From DATFKA01 sp035268885 (GTDB taxonomy: Bacteria; Bacteroidota; Bacteroidia; Chitinophagales; Saprospiraceae): a stretch of 64,000 bases of DNA. The notes under the pieces were generated by a model. That model saw only the letters and a list, made by a program, of their open reading frames with translations. It did no database searches and was not told the origin of the DNA. Of this stretch, positions 52,981 through 60,561 are shown piece by piece; position 1 is the stretch's first letter, and the number at the start of each line of letters is the position of its first letter. The position numbers were made by a program, and so were the translations under genes. The DNA lies in assembly GCA_035268885.1 (NCBI GenBank), contig DATFKA010000060.1, forward strand, positions 1 through 64,000, in the 5' to 3' direction.

Positions 52981-54594
52981 CTAAGGCTTCTTGATGGTGG
53001 GTAGGATAAAGTCATCCAGTGGACTCGGCATAGCCATCGTTTTTTCGATTTCTTCTACCGTTCTGGGAGCACGACCCGATAGATTGACCCAGCCGTCTTC
53101 GGTGATCAGAATACAGTCTTCGATCCGCACCGCAATACCCCACCATTTGGGATCACAGTCGCTACCTTCAGGAATATAAATCCCGGGTTCTACCGTAATG
53201 ATGGTCCCTGGTTTGAAGGTGTCATAAGTTCCCGGATCGTGGACATCCAGCCCTACGTAGTGGGAGGAACCGTGCGGAAAGTAATTATGCCGTTCTCCTG
53301 CTTCGATCAGGCCAATTTCGGCCAATCGTTGATCGATTACTTCGCGAGCCGCTTGCCCCGGCGCACGAAAAGCATTACCTACTTTACATTCTTCGAAGCC
53401 GGCCTGTTGTGCTTCCAGTACAATATTATATATGATCTTTTGTTCCTCAGAAAAAGTACCGTCGGCCGGAATAGTACGCGTTACATCGGCGGTATAGCCG
53501 TGGTATTCTGCCCCCAGATCCATCAGTACCAGATCCGTTCCCAGGCGGGGTTTGTTATTTTCAATGTAGTGCAAGATACAGCCATTGTTTCCCCCACCGA
53601 CGATGGAGGGATACCCCTCGTATTCGGAGCCGTATTTTTTAAAGACAAATTCGTGGATACCCTGCACTTCGGTTTCAGACATACCCGGTTTCATAGCTTT
53701 CATCACTTCCAACTGGCCTACGGCACTCACCTCACAAGCGATACGCATCAGCTCTAATTCCTCTTTGGTCTTTGCTTCACGGAGTTGTCCCATCAGTTGA
53801 GGCAAGATGCCCACGTCCAGATTACTTTTCGGTATTTTTTGAACTACACTCAGGGTGCTCTCCTGATCTTTCGCTGCCATGAAAGCCTTCACCAGGGGAT
53901 CATTCAGCGCTTTGGGATTGGCGCGAGACATTTGGTAAAGCTGTTGTTTTCGGGAGGCCAGGTCCAGACTGGTATTGGCCATTACCTGGTGCATCTGATG
54001 CGCTACTCCGTTGAAATCTTCTGCTATGCCAGCACTACCACGAAATTGTTGCTTAAGATCAAATAGATCAGTATCGTCACGGGGGTTATCCCGGATATCT
54101 CGCTGAAAATCAAAAAATAACACCTTATCAAAACGCTCAAACTCCAGCGCGTAATTCTTAAACTCGGTATGGTCAAGTACCGTTTCAAAACCCAGCGTTT
54201 CTTTTACCCCTTCCGGTCCCAGGCGACGGCCGGTCCACATTTCACTTTGTTCGTTACGCGCTTGCGCAAAAAGAATCTCATCGTAGGTTCCTCCGGTGGC
54301 GTCTTTCTGTGGCTCCGAAAAGATCAGCAGAATAGAATGGGGCTCCTTGTAACCGGTTAGATAGTAAAAATTAGGATCCTGATGATAGATGAATTCGACA
54401 TCATTGGCCCGATTACGCACCGGTGCGGCAAAAAGCACCGCCACAGAATTAGGGGGCATCTTTTGCCGTAAGGCATCCCGGCGATCCGTATGAAAATCCG
54501 GGCTGAGATAATCATCTGGTAGTTGCTGAGCCCCTAGATCAATGCTGGCCAGCAGGCCTAAAAATACTAAGGGCAAAAAAAGAATTGAACGCAT
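52981..54594 (-). CDS. Xaa-Pro aminopeptidase (M24B), secreted
   Basis: A 537-residue metallopeptidase releasing N-terminal residues before proline. A signal peptide (FLPLVFLGLLASIDLGAQ) is present. The N-terminal creatinase-like domain contains NDVEFIYHQDPNFYYLTGY; the pita-bread domain provides the metal ligands Asp (DLGAEYHGYTADVTR), His (HGSSHYVGLDVHD) and Glu (VEPGIYIPEG, VRIEDCILITEDG). The cupin gene lies 45 bases downstream on the same strand. Peptide scavenging in the periplasm is likely, like that of the S9 peptidase at 3.9 kb. Confidence 0.94.
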   Translation of the reverse strand: MRSILFLPLVFLGLLASIDLGAQQLPDDYLSPDFHTDRRDALRQKMPPNSVAVLFAAPVRNRANDVEFIYHQDPNFYYLTGYKEPHSILLIFSEPQKDATGGTYDEILFAQARNEQSEMWTGRRLGPEGVKETLGFETVLDHTEFKNYALEFERFDKVLFFDFQRDIRDNPRDDTDLFDLKQQFRGSAGIAEDFNGVAHQMHQVMANTSLDLASRKQQLYQMSRANPKALNDPLVKAFMAAKDQESTLSVVQKIPKSNLDVGILPQLMGQLREAKTKEELELMRIACEVSAVGQLEVMKAMKPGMSETEVQGIHEFVFKKYGSEYEGYPSIVGGGNNGCILHYIENNKPRLGTDLVLMDLGAEYHGYTADVTRTIPADGTFSEEQKIIYNIVLEAQQAGFEECKVGNAFRAPGQAAREVIDQRLAEIGLIEAGERHNYFPHGSSHYVGLDVHDPGTYDTFKPGTIITVEPGIYIPEGSDCDPKWWGIAVRIEDCILITEDGWVNLSGRAPRTVEEIEKTMAMPSPLDDFILPTIKKP

Positions 54595-54743
54595 AAGGGT
54601 GAAATATTTACAGTAAATATACGTCCTCCGTCTTTCTCCGCCAAATGGACCAGCATTTTGTACGATTTTATTACATTTATAGGATCAGTCTTGTGAAGCC
54701 TTAAAAAGTGGGCCAAGTCTATTAAATAAAAACTCGGGAGGCA

Positions 54744-56351
54744 ATGGATGCTTACGACTATATTATTATTGGTGCTGGCTCAGCCGGATGCGTGCTGGCC
54801 AATCGTCTATCAAAGGACCCAGGCAATCAGGTCTTGTTACTGGAGGCCGGTGGGCCGGATAAAAACAAGAAAATCCATATCCCGGCTGGCTACACCGAGC
54901 TATTCGGGTCGGAAGTAGACTGGGACCTGCAAACCGTTCCCCAGCAGCACCTGAACGGCCGAATACTAAAGGTGCCCCGAGGTAAAACACTGGGGGGCTG
55001 TAGCTCTACCAATGCCATGGCTTATGTGCGTGGTAATGCTAAAGATTATGACGACTGGGCCGCCATGGGAAATACCGGCTGGTCCTATGCCGAAGTACTG
55101 CCGTATTTCATCCGTTCGGAAGATAATGCACAGCTTAAAAACGAGTACCACGGTACGGGTGGCCCCTTGCACGTGAGTACTATAGACTCCTTTTATACCC
55201 CCTACAGTTCCGCTTTTGTCGACGCGGCCCGTAACGTTGGCATTCGCACGAATAACGACTACAATGGTGCCAGGCAGAACGGCGCTTTCCATTTTCAATT
55301 CAACATCAAGCAGGGGAAGCGACAGAGCGGAGCTACCGCTTTTTTGAAGCCGGCGCTTTCGCGCAAAAATCTAAGTGTGCTTACCCATGCGCAGGTGCAA
55401 GAGATCAAGATAGAAAAGGATAAAGCCACGGGGGTTCTTTTTGCCCAAAAGGGGACAAAAACGGAAGTAGTATGTCGAAAGGAAATTATTCTTTGTGCCG
55501 GGGCTATCCATTCACCCCAGCTACTCATGCTATCGGGTATAGGGGATCCTGATGAATTGAAACGGCAGGGTATCGATTGTAAAGTCGTACTGCCCGGCGT
55601 AGGGAAAAACTTGCAGGATCATCTGTTCTTTCCCGTCGCGGCTTCCGCCAAAAAGCAACAGGGCGCTAATCACTACCTCAGGCCCATTGCCAAATTCAGT
55701 GCACTATTGCAATACTTTCTGACCAAACGTGGCCCCTTTTCTTCCGGGCCCCTGGCGGCGGGTGCCTTCTTGAACCTGAACCGGCCCGATGATCCGGTAG
55801 ATTTTCAACTACACTTTACCCCCTTTCACCTTGGACCGGACTACAATTATGATATGTATGACCGGAGTACCTTTCCGCGTTACGACGGTTTTACCATTCT
55901 GCCTTCTTTACTACAGCCCAAAAGCCGGGGAGTGGTTCAACTAGCATCGGCTGATCCGAAGGCCACTCCACTGATTGATCCCAATTTTTTGGCGGAAGCC
56001 GAAGATCTGGACAGCCTGGTCAAAGGGGCAAAAGTGGCCATAAATATTCTAAAACAAGATGCCTTCGTCCCCTATCTGAAAGACTGGGAACTCCTGATGC
56101 CCGATGCGGATGAAATACAGATTCGCGAGCATATCCTGCGCACCGTGGAGACGATTTACCACCCCAGTGGTACTTGTAAGATGGGCCTGGATGAAATGGC
56201 CGTAGTTGATCCAAAACTACGGGTACGCGGAGTAGACCAACTACGGGTAGCCGATGCCTCGATAATGCCAAAAATCATTCGTGGCAATACCAATGCTCCG
56301 GTATATATGATTGGAGAAAAAGCAGCCGATCTGGTACTCGGCAAAACTTAG
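54744..56351 (+). CDS. GMC family oxidoreductase (choline dehydrogenase-like)
   Basis: A 535-residue flavoprotein. FAD motif YDYIIIGAGSAGCVLANRL at the N-terminus, the GGCSSTNAMAYVRG signature 1, a second signature ILCAGAIHSPQLLMLSGIG, and the C-terminal catalytic region with YHPSGTCKMG and RVADASIMPKIIRGNTNAP. The His in YHPSGTC serves as the catalytic base. GMC enzymes oxidise alcohols; choline, glucose or polyethylene glycol are possible and not distinguished here. The gene stands alone. Confidence 0.92.
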   Translation: MDAYDYIIIGAGSAGCVLANRLSKDPGNQVLLLEAGGPDKNKKIHIPAGYTELFGSEVDWDLQTVPQQHLNGRILKVPRGKTLGGCSSTNAMAYVRGNAKDYDDWAAMGNTGWSYAEVLPYFIRSEDNAQLKNEYHGTGGPLHVSTIDSFYTPYSSAFVDAARNVGIRTNNDYNGARQNGAFHFQFNIKQGKRQSGATAFLKPALSRKNLSVLTHAQVQEIKIEKDKATGVLFAQKGTKTEVVCRKEIILCAGAIHSPQLLMLSGIGDPDELKRQGIDCKVVLPGVGKNLQDHLFFPVAASAKKQQGANHYLRPIAKFSALLQYFLTKRGPFSSGPLAAGAFLNLNRPDDPVDFQLHFTPFHLGPDYNYDMYDRSTFPRYDGFTILPSLLQPKSRGVVQLASADPKATPLIDPNFLAEAEDLDSLVKGAKVAINILKQDAFVPYLKDWELLMPDADEIQIREHILRTVETIYHPSGTCKMGLDEMAVVDPKLRVRGVDQLRVADASIMPKIIRGNTNAPVYMIGEKAADLVLGKT

Positions 56352-56352
56352 T

Positions 56353-56460
56353 TTACTTATCCTTATTGCGGTCGCGCATGCGCTCCCGCTGTTTTTTACC
56401 CTGATAACGAAGAAGTAACCAAACCGCTAATAATACGCCTGCTAAAATGTAGATTTCCAT
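56353..56460 (-). CDS. 35-residue single-span membrane peptide
   Basis: An ATG-started frame of 35 codons: a hydrophobic helix (IYILAGVLLAVWLLLRY) followed by a strongly basic tail (KKQRERMRDRNKDK). It starts 12 bases after the stop of the sterol desaturase on the same strand and ends just after the GMC gene stop on the other, so the space is used efficiently. The topology, a helix with a basic C-terminal tail, is that of small membrane-regulator peptides, but no family was recognised. Confidence 0.5.
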   Translation of the reverse strand: MEIYILAGVLLAVWLLLRYQGKKQRERMRDRNKDK

Positions 56461-56472
56461 ACTGAATAACTT

Positions 56473-57504
56473 TTAAAGCTTTTTTTGAAAACCGTGGGTA
56501 TTTTGTGATATAAAATCCTGGGGAAATTTTTCCACACCGGGAAAGCCCAACTTGATATCCCGGCCATTATGTGGGATGTGGGCCGTGCCAAAAACGTAAT
56601 CCCATAAGGCCAGGGTGATCCCAAAATTAATCCCGTATTGACGATCTTCCGGCATTTCGTAAGCGTGATGCCAGATATGCATCTCCGGACTATTGAACAC
56701 ATACTTCATAAAGGGCCCAAAAACAAAGATGCCGACCGCTACCGCTCCCGTAAAAACGAGGAGCTGCTGCATCAAAGCGGGTGCGGACAATAAATGGATA
56801 TCAAAAGCCCCCGTGGCGATGGCCACACCAAACAGTCCGCCCAGGACACCACCCGTTACTTTACCGGGTACGGAAATATTAGAGTGGTTATAATGCCCAA
56901 CGGCTAAAGTGAAGATATGAATAATAAAAAAGTCATACAAACCAATGCCCAACAGAGCCAGGGGGATATATTCGATGGTCCGGTATACCACGGTTTCCAT
57001 CCAATGGTAGCGCAGGTGTGCAGCAAAACCCATTTGCTCTACCGAATGGTGTACCTTGTGGTATTCCCATAAGCGTGGAGAGTAATGTAAAAGCCGGTGT
57101 ACCCACCACTGTACGAAGTCGCGGACCAGAAACCCAACGATCAGGATTACCCAAAGTGGAGCAGTGCGCAGCGGGTTTACCGCCTGCAGATCAAAACCCG
57201 TCAACCATTGAATACCATCGTTGAATAAATGCACAACCACGTCGGATGCGGCATTGTAAATAATTAGCGAAAACAGGAAAAAATTGAAAAACATATAAAA
57301 GAAATCCAACCAAAAATCTTTACGAAACCGGGGTTGGTCCTTACGCCAGGGCGTCATCCACTCCAGCACCAGAAAAAAGGCAGATACCAAAATCAGCCAG
57401 TAAAAATAATTATGCCAGTGTGGATTAGTGATCTCTGACCACAAGTAGCCGGCATAGCCCTGATAAGCGTTGACAAAGACATCCCAGTAGTTGCTCATAT
57501 TCAT
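56473..57504 (-). CDS. Sterol desaturase / fatty acid hydroxylase family protein
   Basis: A 343-residue integral membrane di-iron enzyme. The three histidine clusters are present as HRLLH, HKVHH (with EYHKVHHS) and HIWHHAYEMPE, plus GHYNHSN, which together hold the metal centre. Five or six hydrophobic helices surround them. Members hydroxylate or desaturate fatty acids, sterols or carotenoids; the substrate is unknown. The start overlaps the end of an 8-base tandem repeat (57501-57527). Upstream is the GNAT-nitrilase gene 20 bases away, downstream the 35-residue peptide, so a three-gene operon is likely. Confidence 0.88.
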   Translation of the reverse strand: MNMSNYWDVFVNAYQGYAGYLWSEITNPHWHNYFYWLILVSAFFLVLEWMTPWRKDQPRFRKDFWLDFFYMFFNFFLFSLIIYNAASDVVVHLFNDGIQWLTGFDLQAVNPLRTAPLWVILIVGFLVRDFVQWWVHRLLHYSPRLWEYHKVHHSVEQMGFAAHLRYHWMETVVYRTIEYIPLALLGIGLYDFFIIHIFTLAVGHYNHSNISVPGKVTGGVLGGLFGVAIATGAFDIHLLSAPALMQQLLVFTGAVAVGIFVFGPFMKYVFNSPEMHIWHHAYEMPEDRQYGINFGITLALWDYVFGTAHIPHNGRDIKLGFPGVEKFPQDFISQNTHGFQKKL

Positions 57505-57527
57505 TTGGTCATTTGGTCATTTGGTCA
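57501..57527. repeat. 8-bp tandem repeat at the start of the sterol desaturase gene
   Basis: TCATTTGG is repeated three times and begun a fourth time (TCAGG). On the coding (minus) strand it reads as ATGACCAA units, so each unit offers an ATG, and the unit length of eight changes frame. The functional ATG at 57504 lies at its edge. Confidence 0.6.
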
Positions 57528-59093
57528 GGTAGGTTTTAGACTTGTTTTAACAATTGGTTTTTGATTTTGGTTGGTATCGTTCTTCAAATTTACATTATAC
57601 AGATCCAGTCGGCGATCCTTTAGGTTGCGAACGGAGCCGTATTTGTGTAATTGGGAAAGTAAATCCAGATCTACATCTACGATCAGAGTCATTTCTGTAT
57701 TGGGGGTGGCTTCCGCTTTAATACCATTGGTTGGGAAAGCGAAATCACAGGGCGTGAATACAGCAGATTGAGCAAATTGAATATCCATATTGTGGACCTT
57801 GGGCAGGTTACCTACACTACCGGCGATGGCCACGTAGCATTCGTTCTCAATCGCGCGGGCTTTTGCACAGTTGCGTACCCGCTCGTAGCCGTTTTGAGTG
57901 TCCGTCAGAAAGGGCACAAATAGGATGTCCATATCTTGTTGGGCCAGGATGCGGCCCAATTCAGGAAACTCCACATCGTAGCAAATGAGCACCCCCACAC
58001 TACCGCAATCGGTCTCAAAGACCTCCACCTTGTCACCGCCATAGAGGCCCAGGTATTTCACCTCATCCGGTGTACAGTGAATCTTCACGTATTCGTCTAC
58101 CTTACCACTTCGATGGCAAAGGTAGCCACAATTGTAGACCCTTCCCTCTTCTTTTACCACCGGCATGCTACCGGTTAGGATATTGACATTATAGCTAATA
58201 GCCAAATTGATAAATCGCTCCCTGATCTCCTCGCTAAATTTGGCTAGCTCCCGGGTCGCCTGTGCCTCACTCAGGTCATTAAAAGCGGCCATCAGGGGCG
58301 CATTAAAGAACTCTGGGAAAAGGACAAAATCACTTTGGTAGGCGGCAACGGCATCCACAAAGAATTCCACCTGCTCGAAGAGCTCTTCCATCGTTTTATA
58401 GCTACGCATCTGCCATTGTACCAGGCCCAGACGGACGGTGGGGTGACTGGTTTCATTGGGCTCGGTATAATAGATATTATCCCATTGCAGTAAGGTGGCA
58501 AAGGAAGCAGATTCATCGTCTTCCGGTGCGTAGTTCCGCAATACCCGTTTCACATTAAAATCATTGGCCAACTGGAAAGTGAGCACGGGATCAAAGAGTT
58601 CTTTGTGTTTAACCTTTTCTATGTATTGCCGCGGAGTCATTTGCTCCGAGTACTTATGATAATTTGGAATGCGCCCACCAAAAATAATACTGGCTAAATT
58701 CAGGTTTTCACAAAGCTCCTTGCGTGCATCGTAGAGGCGACGGCCCAGGCGTAGCCCCCGGTAATCTGGATGAATAAAAACTTCTACACCGTACAGCACA
58801 TCACCCTCAGAATCGTGCGTACGAAAGGTCTCGTCGCCGGTGATCTGCCGGAAGGTATGTTTATCTCCAAACTTTTGGTAATCGACAATAATGGTTAGTG
58901 CCGTTCCTACCACTTTCCCGTCTACCAGGGCAGCAAACTGTCCTTCCGGGAAAAGCTCGATTAGTTGCTGGATTTGATCTTTCCGCCAGTAATGTGCCTC
59001 CATATCATTATAGGCATCCAACATGGAGGACTTAAGTGCCTGATAATCTTCTATTTCTAGTTTCCGAACTTCTACTTCACTTATATTTTGCAT
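57525..59093 (-). CDS. Fused GNAT acetyltransferase - carbon-nitrogen hydrolase
   Basis: A 522-residue two-domain protein. The N-terminal domain (about 1-200) is a GNAT N-acetyltransferase with EVFIHPDYRGLRLGRRLYDA, the acetyl-CoA loop. The C-terminal domain (about 220-500) is a nitrilase-type amidase with the catalytic triad Glu in LFPEFF, Lys in VKIHCTPDE and Cys in LICYDVEFPE. The fusion is known in Bacteroidota, but its substrate is not; the combination suggests acetylation followed by, or coupled to, amide hydrolysis. Start at 59093 (MQNISEVEVR) is preferred over 59105. It is followed by the sterol desaturase gene. Confidence 0.9.
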   Translation of the reverse strand: MQNISEVEVRKLEIEDYQALKSSMLDAYNDMEAHYWRKDQIQQLIELFPEGQFAALVDGKVVGTALTIIVDYQKFGDKHTFRQITGDETFRTHDSEGDVLYGVEVFIHPDYRGLRLGRRLYDARKELCENLNLASIIFGGRIPNYHKYSEQMTPRQYIEKVKHKELFDPVLTFQLANDFNVKRVLRNYAPEDDESASFATLLQWDNIYYTEPNETSHPTVRLGLVQWQMRSYKTMEELFEQVEFFVDAVAAYQSDFVLFPEFFNAPLMAAFNDLSEAQATRELAKFSEEIRERFINLAISYNVNILTGSMPVVKEEGRVYNCGYLCHRSGKVDEYVKIHCTPDEVKYLGLYGGDKVEVFETDCGSVGVLICYDVEFPELGRILAQQDMDILFVPFLTDTQNGYERVRNCAKARAIENECYVAIAGSVGNLPKVHNMDIQFAQSAVFTPCDFAFPTNGIKAEATPNTEMTLIVDVDLDLLSQLHKYGSVRNLKDRRLDLYNVNLKNDTNQNQKPIVKTSLKPT

Positions 59094-59122
59094 AGGTAGG
59101 TACAATATTAAATTAGTTCTAT

Positions 59123-59293
59123 GAAGTTGTTTAAAAACGCCTCACTGAGCCCTTGGCAACACATTGAAAGCCAATACGGCAGCTCTTTTTTCCCTTCGTC
59201 CGCCTGAGGCGAATGGCTACGAGAAAAAAAGTAGCCTTGTCTTGACTTCCAAGCCGTTACCAATCATCTCACCAGAAATTCTTAAACAACTTC
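59123..59293 (+). mobile_element. MITE-like foldback element, family A copy 4
   Basis: 171 bases, bounded by GAAGTTGTTTAAAAACGC and TTCTTAAACAACTTC, flanked by the direct repeat TAT on both sides. The sequence is nearly identical to copy 2, including the central GCCTGAGGC palindrome (59199-59213). It occupies the upstream region of the GNAT-nitrilase gene and ends just before a terminator. Confidence 0.8.
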
Positions 59294-59296
59294 TAT

Positions 59297-59337
59297 CAAA
59301 ACGGGTCATAGAACCTAATGTTTTATGACCCGTTTTG
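59297..59337. terminator. Terminator hairpin of the TlpA-like gene
   Basis: A 13-base perfect stem (AAAACGGGTCATA / TATGACCCGTTTT) with a 13-base loop; A and T runs lie in the outer stem, so it can work in both directions. It stands 36 bases after the TlpA-like stop (minus strand). Confidence 0.75.
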
Positions 59338-59372
59338 AGGACATTAAATTACTATCGACGGATTGACTACCC

Positions 59373-60494
59373 TTAGATGTGCTTTAACAACTCCTGCTCA
59401 ATCTGTTGAGCCCCTCTTACTCGGGTGGAGACAATGATTCCGTCCCGATCAATCATGAAGGCGCGTGGAATAGCCGAAACGCCGTACATTTGGGCCGGCT
59501 CACAACTCCATTTTTTCAAATCAGATACGTGATAGGGCCAGGTCAAATTGTCCTGCTGGATAGCACTTACCCAACGTTTTTTCTGACTTTCTTTCATTTG
59601 TGCCAATTGCGCATCGGTCAGGCGAGCCGCCGAACGATCGTCTATCCCATCCAAAGAGACACTAAAGATAGTAAAGCCCTGATCTTTATATTTGTTGTAC
59701 ACCCGGACTACGTTGGGATTTTCGCGACGACAGGGACCACACCAGCTCGCCCAAAAGTCGAGTAATACGACTTTCCCTTTTAAATCAGATAGGGAATATT
59801 CTGTACCATCGGGTGTAGGTAGGGTAATATCTGGAGCCGGATTTCCTACTTGCACCCGCTCCCGCATCAATTGCTGTTGATATGCCTGATCTACCGCACT
59901 AACGTAGGCGGAATAAGCCTCCGTTAATTCTCCCATTCCACCTGCTTCTTGCATACGGTTAAGGGCATTTTTGTGAATATCGATGTATTGCCCCGACTGG
60001 CCGAGCGCCCGAAAAGCAATAAAAGAAGCCAATATTGGAGAGGAGACCGTATCTACAAAAGTAGAGAGGTCCGCTGCCGCCATCTGTCGGCTAATCAATT
60101 TGGTCATCGTTTCTGCCAAAATCTGAGAACTGGGAGACCCGTCAATCGAAACAGCGTAGTTTTGCATAGTGCTGAGCTCCCCGCTAACCTCTACCAAACC
60201 GGTATTTTCTTCCAGCGCCAAACTGAGTCTTTTCGCACCAATCCGCAAATTATAAATCCCGGGTTCGAGACCCTCCGGAAAATTAAGGGTAAAGGAGCCC
60301 GTGTTATCAATTTCATCCTTGGCAATGACCGCATTGGCTTTGCCATAAACGATTCGATCTATAAAAACCTGTAAATTTTCACTTCCTTCAATTGTCCCTT
60401 TAATGGTTGTACCAGGAGGCTCCTGCTCACAAGATCCCAATAAAAGAAGGACAAAAATAGCTACAAACAGACTTGATAATTTCTTCATTTTCAT
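59373..60494 (-). CDS. TlpA-like thioredoxin-fold lipoprotein with DUF4369-type N-terminus
   Basis: A 373-residue lipoprotein (signal LLLLGSC). The N-terminal part resembles DUF4369: TTIKGTIEGSENLQVFIDR and SFTLNFPEGLEPGIYNLRIG. The C-terminal thioredoxin domain carries FWASWCGPCRREN with both active-site Cys and the cis-Pro loop YGVSAIPRAFMIDRDG. Such proteins reduce or isomerise disulfides in the periplasm, for instance in cytochrome maturation, fitting the cytochrome oxidase subunit nearby. The start at 60494 is preferred; an earlier frame to 60539 adds residues before the signal peptide. The PurL-like gene ends 67 bases upstream. Confidence 0.9.
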   Translation of the reverse strand: MKMKKLSSLFVAIFVLLLLGSCEQEPPGTTIKGTIEGSENLQVFIDRIVYGKANAVIAKDEIDNTGSFTLNFPEGLEPGIYNLRIGAKRLSLALEENTGLVEVSGELSTMQNYAVSIDGSPSSQILAETMTKLISRQMAAADLSTFVDTVSSPILASFIAFRALGQSGQYIDIHKNALNRMQEAGGMGELTEAYSAYVSAVDQAYQQQLMRERVQVGNPAPDITLPTPDGTEYSLSDLKGKVVLLDFWASWCGPCRRENPNVVRVYNKYKDQGFTIFSVSLDGIDDRSAARLTDAQLAQMKESQKKRWVSAIQQDNLTWPYHVSDLKKWSCEPAQMYGVSAIPRAFMIDRDGIIVSTRVRGAQQIEQELLKHI

Positions 60495-60561
60495 TCTTTT
60501 TCCCGCTTTACTACAAAAACGAATATTGCCAAAGGACAATATGGTTTATACATTCTTATTT

